Shown here: one piece after another, positions 54,502 through 62,700 of the stretch | Position numbering within the stretch: position 1 is the first letter of the stretch | How the letters are laid out: the number at the start of each line of letters is the position of its first letter | NCBI GenBank assembly: GCA_902779165.1 | Contig: CACZAN010000001.1 | Span: 62,001 to 126,000, forward strand | Length of the DNA stretch: 64,000 nucleotides | Origin: an uncultured Bacteroidales bacterium | GTDB lineage: Bacteria > Bacteroidota > Bacteroidia > Bacteroidales > Bacteroidaceae | Reading direction: 5' to 3' | Notes under the pieces: model-generated | Told to the model about the DNA's origin: nothing | The model's input: the letters and a program-made list of their open reading frames with translations, nothing else | Database searches by the model: none | Program-made: the position numbers and the translations under genes

Positions 54502-56538
54502 ATGCCAAACTTCCAACTTATATCTAAGTACGAACCGACGGGAGATCAGCCCGAGGCCATCGAGCAACTGACGCAGGGCATCGAAGACGGTGTGCCGGCG
54601 CAGACGCTGTTGGGCGTTACAGGATCCGGTAAGACATTTACGATAGCAAATGTCATTAAAAATATCAATAAACCCACGCTCATTCTCTCCCACAACAAGA
54701 CGCTTGCAGCTCAGCTGTATGGCGAGATGAAGAGTTTCTTTCCGAACAATGCCGTAGAATACTACGTCAGCTATTATGACTACTATCAGCCCGAGGCTTA
54801 TATTCCTTCGACAGACACGTATATAGAGAAGGATCTTGCCATCAACGACGAAATCGATAAGCTGCGTCTGGCGGCGACGTCGGCTTTGTTGTCCGGGCGC
54901 CGCGATGTTGTCGTCGTCAGCAGCGTCTCGTGTATTTATGGCATGGGGAATCCTGCCGCTTTCTATCAGAATGTCATAGAGTTGTCAAAGGGCAGTGTCC
55001 TCGACCGCAACCAGTTGCTGCGCCGCCTGAACGACTCGCTCTACACACGCAACGACGTCAGCCTCGGGCGAGGGGAGTATCGTGTCAAAGGCGACACCGT
55101 AGACATCTTCCTTGCTTATTCCGATAACCTCCTGCGCATCACCTTTTGGGACGACGAAATCGATGCCATAGAGGAGATCGATGCGCTCTCGGGCACCCGT
55201 CTAGGAGAGTTCCAAGACTACAAGATTTATCCGGCAAACCTCTTTATGACGACCAAGGAACAGACGCTGGCCGCTATTCATCAGATCGAAGATGACCTTG
55301 CCGAACATGTCAAGTATTTTGAGGAAATTGGTAAGACGCTCGAAGCCAAGCGACTCTACGAACGTGTCACTTATGACATGGAGATGATTCGCGAACTCGG
55401 CCATTGCTCGGGCATCGAGAACTACAGCCGTTACTTCGATGGCCGGCCTGCTGGCACACGCCCCTTTTGTCTGCTGGATTTCTTCCCAGAGGATTTCCTG
55501 CTTGTTATCGACGAGAGCCACGTCAGTGTGCCGCAGATCTCGGCGATGTATGGTGGTGACCGTGCGCGTAAGACGAACCTGGTGCAGTACGGCTTCCGGC
55601 TGCCTGCAGCCCTGGACAACCGTCCGCTGAAGTTTGAAGAATTCCAGGCACTTACGCATCAAGTCATCTATGTCAGTGCCACCCCTGCAGACTATGAGTT
55701 GGAGCAGTCCGAGGGAATCATCGTCGAGCAGGTTATCCGTCCTACAGGACTGCTGGACCCTGTCATCGAGGTGCGTCCGTCGATGAATCAGGTCGACGAC
55801 CTCATGGAAGAGATACAGCAGCGCATAGAGGCCGACGAACGTACGCTCGTCACCACCCTTACCAAGCGAATGGCCGAGGAACTGGCGGAGTATCTGCTGA
55901 ACAACGGAATAAAAACCAACTACATACACAGTGATGTCGATACTCTGGAGCGAGTGCAGATTATGGATGCCTTGCGCGCGGGCACGTACGATGTATTAGT
56001 AGGTGTAAACCTGCTGCGCGAAGGGTTGGACCTGCCCGAGGTGTCGCTCGTGGCTATCCTCGACGCAGATAAGGAGGGATTCCTCCGCTCACATCGCTCG
56101 CTGACGCAGACCGTAGGCAGGGCGGCCCGTAACGTCCACGGCAAAGCCATCATGTATGCCGACACCATCACGCAGTCTATGCAGCAGACCATCGATGAGA
56201 CCAACCGCCGTCGCGAGAAGCAGCTGCGCTACAACGAACTCCACGATATTACGCCCACCCAGATCCGTAAGGACCGTACGATGAACGACCTCCTTTCTGC
56301 CGGCCAGGAACAGACGGCCTCTCGCGACCACCGCGCCTATATAGAGCCTGAGCCTCCCGTTCTTATGGCGGCAGAGGCCGAGGCTGAGTATATGACACGA
56401 GACGATATGCGCAAGGCTGTGGAGAACCTGCGCAAGCAGATGCAGGAGGCGGCCAAACGCCTCGACTTCATTACTGCGGCCCAGCTGCGCGACCAGATGC
56501 TGCAGCTTATGGCGAAGCTCGATGAGGCACCTTCGTGA
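54502..56538 (+). CDS. uvrB: UvrABC excision nuclease subunit B
   Basis: From the ATG at 54502 the product has 678 residues, the normal UvrB length; the 49-residue upstream extension overlaps the promoter. Motifs are [16 protein letters not shown] (Walker A), the beta-hairpin [29 protein letters not shown] (DEAD-like box), [29 protein letters not shown] and a C-terminal UVR motif ([20 protein letters not shown]). UvrB verifies the damage found by UvrA and recruits UvrC. It is divergent from bamD. Confidence 0.97.
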   Translation: MPNFQLISKYEPTGDQPEAIEQLTQGIEDGVPAQTLLGVTGSGKTFTIANVIKNINKPTLILSHNKTLAAQLYGEMKSFFPNNAVEYYVSYYDYYQPEAYIPSTDTYIEKDLAINDEIDKLRLAATSALLSGRRDVVVVSSVSCIYGMGNPAAFYQNVIELSKGSVLDRNQLLRRLNDSLYTRNDVSLGRGEYRVKGDTVDIFLAYSDNLLRITFWDDEIDAIEEIDALSGTRLGEFQDYKIYPANLFMTTKEQTLAAIHQIEDDLAEHVKYFEEIGKTLEAKRLYERVTYDMEMIRELGHCSGIENYSRYFDGRPAGTRPFCLLDFFPEDFLLVIDESHVSVPQISAMYGGDRARKTNLVQYGFRLPAALDNRPLKFEEFQALTHQVIYVSATPADYELEQSEGIIVEQVIRPTGLLDPVIEVRPSMNQVDDLMEEIQQRIEADERTLVTTLTKRMAEELAEYLLNNGIKTNYIHSDVDTLERVQIMDALRAGTYDVLVGVNLLREGLDLPEVSLVAILDADKEGFLRSHRSLTQTVGRAARNVHGKAIMYADTITQSMQQTIDETNRRREKQLRYNELHDITPTQIRKDRTMNDLLSAGQEQTASRDHRAYIEPEPPVLMAAEAEAEYMTRDDMRKAVENLRKQMQEAAKRLDFITAAQLRDQMLQLMAKLDEAPS

Positions 56539-56610
56539 CCGCGATATTCCCGCTTTGGGCGATTCAAAACCACTTTTTTTATGGTCAAAGTGAAAAAAGT
56601 TGCAAAAACA

Positions 56611-56642
56611 TTTGGCAGTTTCGAAAAAAGGACGTACCTTTG
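56611..56642 (+). promoter_or_regulatory. tRNA operon promoter
   Basis: TTTG (56611-56614), a 20-nt spacer and TACCTTTG (56635-56642) are a textbook Bacteroidetes promoter, 57 nt before the first tRNA. Confidence 0.88.
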
Positions 56643-56699
56643 CACCCGCTTTCGAGAAAGAAACACCGCAAGAGCGATTGCAACAGGTGAATCTCGACA

Positions 56700-56774
56700 G
56701 GGCGCTTAGCTCAGCTGGTTTAGAGCATCTGCCTTACAAGCAGAGGGTCGGCGGTTCGAATCCGTCAGCGCCCA
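56700..56774 (+). tRNA. tRNA-Val (UAC)
   Basis: The acceptor stem GGGCGCT/AGCGCCC, the D-loop, the anticodon loop CTTACAA (anticodon TAC) and the TTCGAAT T-loop are all present. CCA is not encoded. Confidence 0.95.
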
Positions 56775-56780
56775 CATAAT

Positions 56781-56854
56781 GGCTCCGTAGCTCAACTGAA
56801 TAGAGCATCTGACTACGGATCAGAAGGTTGTGGGTTTGAATCCCGCCGGAGTCA
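56781..56854 (+). tRNA. tRNA-Arg (ACG)
   Basis: The acceptor stem GGCTCCG/CGGAGTC (one G-T pair) and anticodon loop CTACGGA give anticodon ACG, which would be edited to ICG. It follows tRNA-Val after 6 nt. Confidence 0.93.
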
Positions 56855-56876
56855 CTTCTTTGAAACATTGTTTTCT

Positions 56877-56959
56877 GGGCGGATACCAGAGTGGCCAAAT
56901 GGGGCAGACTGTAAATCTGCTGGTTGTTACCTTCGGTGGTTCGAATCCATCTCCGCCCA
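56877..56959 (+). tRNA. tRNA-Tyr (GUA)
   Basis: The acceptor stem GGGCGGA/TCCGCCC, anticodon loop CTGTAAA (GTA) and a long variable arm typical of class II tRNAs are present. Confidence 0.93.
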
Positions 56960-56981
56960 CTTGTGCAATTTCAAAGAAATT

Positions 56982-57054
<73 letters not shown>

Positions 57055-57068
57055 CATTGTCACAATCC

Positions 57069-57108
57069 GATGAATCGTGAGATCGTGAAATCGTAACATC
57101 GTCTAATC
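57069..57108. repeat. 8-bp array in the tRNA-Gly/tRNA-Asp spacer
   Basis: GATGAATC, GTGAGATC, GTGAAATC, GTAACATC and GTCTAATC follow in exact 8-bp register. Confidence 0.75.
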
Positions 57109-57112
57109 TCTT

Positions 57113-57187
57113 GGTGCGTTAGTTCAGTCTGGTTAGAATACATGCCTGTCACGCATGGGGTCACGGGTTCGAGCCCCGTACGCACCG
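57113..57187 (+). tRNA. tRNA-Asp (GUC), copy 1
   Basis: The acceptor stem GGTGCGT/ACGCACC and anticodon loop CTGTCAC (GTC) are present. The T-arm is ACGGG-TTCGAGC-CCCGT. Confidence 0.94.
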
Positions 57188-57215
57188 CCACCCCAATAAA
57201 AGATGGAAGCAATCC

Positions 57216-57263
57216 GATCAATCGTGAAATCGTAAAATTGTGAAATCATAAATCTTCTAATCA
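57216..57263. repeat. 8-bp array in the spacer between the two tRNA-Asp genes
   Basis: GATCAATC, GTGAAATC, GTAAAATT, GTGAAATC, ATAAATCT and TCTAATCA follow in 8-bp steps. It is a diverged copy of the array at 57069. Confidence 0.72.
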
Positions 57264-57266
57264 TTT

Positions 57267-57341
57267 GGTGCGTTAGTTCAGTCTGGTTAGAATACATGCC
57301 TGTCACGCATGGGGTCACGAGTTCGAGCCTCGTACGCACCG
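57267..57341 (+). tRNA. tRNA-Asp (GUC), copy 2
   Basis: It is identical to copy 1 except for a paired change in the T-arm (ACGAG-TTCGAGC-CTCGT), where a G-C pair has become A-T. Confidence 0.94.
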
Positions 57342-57354
57342 CAAGAATTATAAG

Positions 57355-57382
57355 AAGCCTCTCCCAACCGAGAGGCTTTTTT
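57355..57382 (+). terminator. Rho-independent terminator of the tRNA operon
   Basis: AAGCCTCTC (57355-57363) and GAGAGGCTT (57370-57378) pair perfectly, with a T run to 57382. Confidence 0.9.
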
Positions 57383-57402
57383 GATAAAGCTACAATCGGT
57401 GT

Positions 57403-59166
57403 ATGATTATTTGTAGACGACCACTCCTGGCATTAGCCCTGTTGCTGTCACTGCACGTTTCTGTGGTGGCGGCAGAGCAGGCGGCTGTGGAGTCGTCATG
57501 TCCCATGATCAAGATTGAGGCAGAACGCTTGCCGGACTTGAATGTGCCGCGAGGATGTCATTCACTCTTCCTCGCTGGCGGAGAGGTGGTTGCGGCAGGC
57601 GGACACACCAGCGGCTTCGTGCTCACGGAGACTGCTGAATACTTCGCCGACGGCGAGTGGCACCTCATGGACATGGTCTACACCGCTGACTTCTCCCTCT
57701 GCCAGGTGCTCCCATCCGGCGAGGTGCTGCTGGCTGGAGGCATGAAGGAAAACCTGGGAATCGGACAGCAATGGACCATGCAGACCTACAATCCCGCCAC
57801 GCATACCTTCACCGGCTTCGGCTGTCTCGACAAGAAGCGAGCCTGGCCGTCGGGAGGTGTTGTGGACAGCGGACGTGTGGTCATCTCCGGCAACTGGTAT
57901 GCCAGCGATGCCATCGGATGTTTCCATGGAGGGTGGGCGGTCGATTCCGTGAAGCCCGTGACGCAGGAGCGCGTGAATCCTTTTATCGTGCGTACTGCGT
58001 CGGATAATGCCATCATCTTCGGATGGGCCAATCCCAAAGGCGTCCAATACGATTCCATCTGGGCCGACCGCTTCCGTGGTGAGCCGTTCCGCGTTCCGCT
58101 TCTGGACGAATGGAGGCAACTGTTGGCCGTAGGCACGGACCACCGTATGTTGGATTGCTGCGTAGGCGACACCGCCACCGGCGACTTCACCTACCTGCTG
58201 CCTGTGCAGAATCGGGCAGGGGAGGTGGCAATCATAAAGATCTGTGGCGAGGACTTCTCGCTGCTGCCCACGGCGCAGCCAGTGCCTGCGCAGGGTATCA
58301 ATGGCATCATTCATTATTTCGATTGCGTGGTGGTGGACCGCCGCCTGCAATGTGCTTATCTTGCGGGTTTGGATGTGAAGCATGTGCTCTATATCCTGCG
58401 GATCGACAAACCCGCCTCTGGATGGAATGACGGCGAAGCGCAACTGACCCTGTTCTACACCGATCCGCTGCCCGACCCCGTACAGTGCATCCCTGTGCTG
58501 ACGGACGATGGTGACCTGGTATTTGCCGGAGGTGCCATGGAGGCGAGTGATACGGCGTTCCACACCACCAACTTCAACCCCAACAAAGCCGCCTACATCC
58601 TGCATTTAGGCAGTCTCGCCGCCCCGGCAGCTGCAGACTCCTACTGGTGGTGGATTGTCGGAATCCTCGTATTGGTGGTGTTGGGGGGCTATGTGATCTT
58701 CAGGATAAGGAGGACTAATGAGGCTAATGAGGCTAATGAGGCTAATGGGGCTCATGGGGCCAATGAGGCTGATGAGGCTAATGGGGCCAATGAGGCTAAT
58801 GAGGCTAATGAGGCTGATGGGACCGATGAGGCTAATGAGCTGATAGCCCGCATACGCGCCTTGATGGAAGAGCGGAAACTCTTCCTCAGCAGCGACTTGA
58901 AACTTTCTGACGTTGCCGGAGAACTCGGTACCTCGCGCTCCGCTGTCACCAACAGCATCCGAGCGGCCTGCGGCTGCACCTTCCCCAATTTTGTCAACGC
59001 CTACCGCGTGGACTATGTGAAACAGCTGATGCAGGCCAATCCAGAGGCCAAGATCAGCACCCTCTACCTCGAGGCTGGATTCGCCAACGAGACTTCTTTC
59101 TTCCGCACCTTCAAGGAAATCTCAGGTATGACTCCTACTGAGTGGCGCACGGCAAACCAAAAATAA
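57403..59166 (+). CDS. Membrane-spanning beta-propeller/AraC-type regulator
   Basis: The 587-residue protein has a signal or anchor (MIICRRPLLALALLLSLHVS), an extracytoplasmic domain of Kelch-like blades (about 45-400; GGEVVAAGGHTSGF, SGEVLLAGGMKEN, DGDLVFAGGAMEAS), one membrane helix (about 414-435, YWWWIVGILVLVVLGGYVIF), a cytoplasmic linker of (N-E-A) repeats at 438-479, and a C-terminal AraC helix-turn-helix domain (about 480-587; LKLSDVAGELGTSRSAVTNS and YLEAGFANETSFFRTFKEIS). It joins ligand sensing and DNA binding in one chain without a kinase. The next surface gene, whose promoter has a 14-bp direct repeat, is a likely target. No promoter was seen in the 20 nt after the tRNA terminator. 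Confidence 0.88.
   Translation: MIICRRPLLALALLLSLHVSVVAAEQAAVESSCPMIKIEAERLPDLNVPRGCHSLFLAGGEVVAAGGHTSGFVLTETAEYFADGEWHLMDMVYTADFSLCQVLPSGEVLLAGGMKENLGIGQQWTMQTYNPATHTFTGFGCLDKKRAWPSGGVVDSGRVVISGNWYASDAIGCFHGGWAVDSVKPVTQERVNPFIVRTASDNAIIFGWANPKGVQYDSIWADRFRGEPFRVPLLDEWRQLLAVGTDHRMLDCCVGDTATGDFTYLLPVQNRAGEVAIIKICGEDFSLLPTAQPVPAQGINGIIHYFDCVVVDRRLQCAYLAGLDVKHVLYILRIDKPASGWNDGEAQLTLFYTDPLPDPVQCIPVLTDDGDLVFAGGAMEASDTAFHTTNFNPNKAAYILHLGSLAAPAAADSYWWWIVGILVLVVLGGYVIFRIRRTNEANEANEANGAHGANEADEANGANEANEANEADGTDEANELIARIRALMEERKLFLSSDLKLSDVAGELGTSRSAVTNSIRAACGCTFPNFVNAYRVDYVKQLMQANPEAKISTLYLEAGFANETSFFRTFKEISGMTPTEWRTANQK
58714..58839 (+). repeat. 9-bp coding microsatellite in the AraC regulator
   Basis: Fourteen 9-bp units, mainly AATGAGGCT, encode (NEA)n with drifted units (NGA, HGA, DEA, GTD). 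Length changes would keep the frame and alter the linker between membrane helix and DNA-binding domain. Confidence 0.9.
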
Positions 59167-59179
59167 AAACTTTTTCTCG

Positions 59180-59269
59180 AAAATCCCCCGCATCCACCGA
59201 TTCACCCCTTCTGTTTGCTATCTGTGCATTGCAAAGTTGGGGCAACAATCGGTGGATGCGGGGGATTTT
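59180..59269. repeat. Perfect 23-bp inverted repeat with 44-nt loop
   Basis: Arms 59180-59202 and 59247-59269 are exact reverse complements, and A/T-rich flanks extend the pairing imperfectly. The 44-nt loop holds TCTGTTTGCTATCTG (59210-59224), matching the loop core at 15185-15199 at 13 of 15 bases and at the same offset. It begins 14 nt after the AraC regulator stop, so it probably ends that transcript. Confidence 0.9.
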
Positions 59270-59317
59270 TGAAGAAAAAAAATAATTTGATGGTGGAGGA
59301 GCAGGCCTCTTCCACGA

Positions 59318-59559
59318 TAGGACGTATCGTCTTCCGCCGTAGGACGTATGGTCTTCCGCCGTAGGACGTATGGTCTTTCGCGACAGGACGTGACGGCTTT
59401 TATGTATATACATCTCGGCCTCCACGTATATACGTCTCGGCCTCCATGTATATACGTCTCGTTCCTCCCGTGCAGTCCTTGCGCGAGGTAAGTATAGTCT
59501 CTTCGCGCAGTAACTATACTTCCAGCGCGAAGAGACTATAGTTACTTCACACACGGGGG
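59318..59559. repeat. Second drifting 22-bp-period array, 11 units
   Basis: Eleven 22-bp units in exact register (59318, 59340, 59362 and on to 59538) drift along the array: three begin YAGGACGTATSGTCT-like, the middle ones begin ATATACGTCTCGG, and the last ones (ATAGTCTCTTCGCGC, ATACTTCCAGCGCG, ATAGTTACTTC) are partly inverted copies of one another, for example AGTCTCTTCGCGC against GCGCGAAGAGACT. A less clear unit may start at 59296. No coding function is seen. The remainder to 59629 shows nothing further. Confidence 0.85.
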
Positions 59560-59629
59560 TGCTGTTCATTATTTGGGGGATAATTCATGGAGAACCGAGC
59601 GAAAAATGACATAAATCAACTTACAAAAT

Positions 59630-59663
59630 CATTTTTGTTAGTCGTTTTGCATTTTTGTTAGTC
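59630..59663 (+). promoter_or_regulatory. 14-bp direct repeat upstream of the surface gene promoter
   Basis: CATTTTTGTTAGTC occurs at 59630-59643 and again at 59650-59663, 20 bp apart, with the second copy 20 nt before the -7 box. Two same-orientation sites about two helix turns apart are the usual arrangement for AraC-type activators. Confidence 0.7.
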
Positions 59664-59683
59664 CCTGTTCGCACCCTTTTCCC

Positions 59684-59691
59684 TATCTTTG
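59684..59691 (+). promoter_or_regulatory. -7 box (TATCTTTG) for the BspA-like gene
   Basis: TATCTTTG fits TAnnTTTG, 42 nt before the ATG at 59734. A good -33 TTTG is missing at the right distance, as expected for an activator-dependent promoter. Confidence 0.65.
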
Positions 59692-59733
59692 CCCCCAAAT
59701 AAATCAATTTATAACCCCAAAATCTTTTTTATT

Positions 59734-62700
59734 ATGAGAAAAATCTACAAACAACTGCTCATAGCACTGCTGACGATGATGCCAGTGGGAGCGTGGGCGC
59801 AGACTCAATTCACACAAGGTGAATTCACCTACACAGTAACGGACGAAGTCAACAAGACCGTGTCGGTTGAGCAGAAGGACGGCGAAGTAAGTGGTGACCT
59901 TGTCATTCCTGCACAAGTGGAGAATGAATCTGTCACTTATACTGTGACATCGATTGCAGCCAGTGGATTTTATAATAACGACCACATCACATCGGTCGTA
60001 TTCCCTGCAACGATGCGCTCGACAGGTGCCAGTGCCTTTGAAGAATGCTCACAGATTCAGACTCTTACCTTGAACGAAGGATTGGAGACAATCGGTGAAT
60101 ATCTGATCTGGTGTACCAACGACGATGAAAACGCTAATTATGGCTTGACTGAGATTACAATTCCATCAACGGTAACTAGCTTGGGTAGAGGTTCTTTCTA
60201 TGGTTGTCGTTGTATGGCGACTGTCAACTTCCCCGGAAGTAATACGTCATCTAACCTTGACATAAACACTATCGGATATGGATTGTTTTATGGAGCTGGT
60301 GGGTATACACTTAATCTGGACCGCAACATAACATTTAACGATGGATTTTCCATCGCTCCCTTTAGGAACGTAAACATTGTTAATATTGGGTCACATGTAA
60401 CAAACCTCCCGGAAAAGCTTTTTTATGAAAGCACGAATCTTACCCAGATCAAGATGTCGAATACTGTGACCACGATGGGCGACTATTGCTTCTATGGTTG
60501 TACAAGTCTTGTGGATATTTCAAGTTGCCTTTCAACAGGTATGACCGAGATTCCAGAACACGCTTTCGATCATTGTACTTCTTTGGCTAGTGTAACCATT
60601 CCTTCCTATATCACAACACTTCATGCCTCTGCTTTTTGGTATCTTAAGATCGAAGGCAATTATACTCAAATGGCTCTCACCATTGAGGACAGCCCGAACC
60701 CACTGACAATCTATGATAGTGGCTCAAGTGGTAATAATGATATGCCCTTTTACGATGTTGATGTCATAGGCGCTTACATTGGACGTGATATCATTCGTAC
60801 AGCCAAAGAGGGCAACACCGCTTTTGCTACAGCATGCTTGTTCAACATGAAACTTACGTCAGTTACTTTTGGTCCTCAGGTAACGACCATTGGAGATCAT
60901 ATGTTTGATGGTTCAACCTCTCTAAATCAGATTCTTTTTGAAGAAGGTTCCCGCTTGACGACCATCGGTGAGGGAGCTTTCAAGAACATCGAGGCTAATT
61001 TCGCTTTTGCGATGCCCAACACTGTAGTCACCCTTGGGGATCAAGCTTTCCAGAATTCGGGAATAACGGAGCTTCAACTTTCTGACCATCTTACTACTAT
61101 TGGTGAATACGCGTTTGAAAACTGTAAAGCGTTGTACAGCGTAACCATTCCTGCCAGTGTGACGAAGATAGGTCATTATGCCTTTACTAATTGTAACGCA
61201 AGTTTTGGGAATGGAGACTTTTCATTAACCATCGAGGATAGTGACGATCCCATTGAATTCGTATGTAACAACAGCTGGCCGCAGTTCTGCGATTTTCCTA
61301 ATCTTTTTGTTTATCTGGGTCGTAACATCACCGTGACGGGAACTGGCGGCATCACTACTCCTTTTCTCAATAACGTCAAGTCCTTGGAAATAGGCCCGAA
61401 GGTAACTTCCTTGCCGAATGTGCAGAATCTGAATAATCTTACATCGGTCAAGACACATATCGTAACGCCTTTGGCTATTGCTGACGATGCATTCCATTCT
61501 GATACTTATGCTGGCAATCTTTATATTCCGGGTGGAACTAAGGGAGATTATCAGGCTGCTGACGGATGGAAAAACTTCGCGAATGTTGAAACCTGGTCTT
61601 ACGTCGTTGACTTCGCAGCAGTGGGTCACGGAACGATTGCCATTGACGACGAGTTGGCTGGCAATGGTGAGAATAAGAGAACTCGTAAGCCGAATGGTGG
61701 CTATCAAGACTTTTCGAACTATACGGTGACGCTGACTCCTGAGACGGGTTATGAATTGACGAGTCTAACCCATGAAGATAAGACAGAAGGTACAGACCCT
61801 GAAGAGAGGTTCGTTGGTAATTCTGAGTTTACGAATCCTTTCGTTATGGAAATTGCCATTAATCACGATGTTGCTTGGGTCGCCACCTTCACCCCCATCA
61901 CCTACAACATCACGTACGATCTCGCAGGCGGCACCATCACAGCAGAGGCCAATCCTGCTACCTACAATATCGAGACTGCAACCTTTACCTTAGTTAATCC
62001 TACGCGCGTTGGCTACAACTTCGCTGGTTGGAAACTAAACGGCGAAGGCGAGGCTCAGATGAAGGTGACGATTGCTACGGGTAGCACGGGCCACAAGGCT
62101 TACACAGCTACCTGGACGCCGATTGTCTATACGCTCACTTATGATCTTGCAGGCGGCAGTGTGGCTACTGCCAACCCCGCCAACTACACCATCGAGAGTG
62201 CTACCTTTACCTTAGTTAATCCTACGCGTGAGGGTTACAACTTCGCTGGATGGACAGGTACAGGACTGACCGAGGCCACAACGACGGTGAAAATCGCCAA
62301 TGGCAGCACGGAGAACCGCAGCTACACCGCTACCTGGACTCCCATAACCTACAACATCAGCTACGACTTGGCTAAAGGTACTGTGGCAAGTGCTAACCCT
62401 GCTACCTACACCATCGAGACAGCTACCTTCACCTTAAATAATCCTACGCGCGAGGGCTACGACTTCGCAGGTTGGACAGGTACAGGACTGACGGAAGCCA
62501 CCACGACGGTGACGATTGCCAAGGGTAGCATAGGCGAGCGCAGCTATACTGCCACTTGGACGCCGATTGAATATGCCATCACTTACAATCTCGACGGCGG
62601 CACGGCTGAGAATCCGGCTAAGTACACCATAGAGAGTGCTGACATCACCCTGAACAACCCGACCAAGACGGGCTACACCTTCAAGGGCTGGAAGCTGAAC

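Noticed and set aside
57188-57190. Encoded CCA end on the first tRNA-Asp
   Set aside because: The second copy and the other tRNAs lack it, so the match is probably chance.
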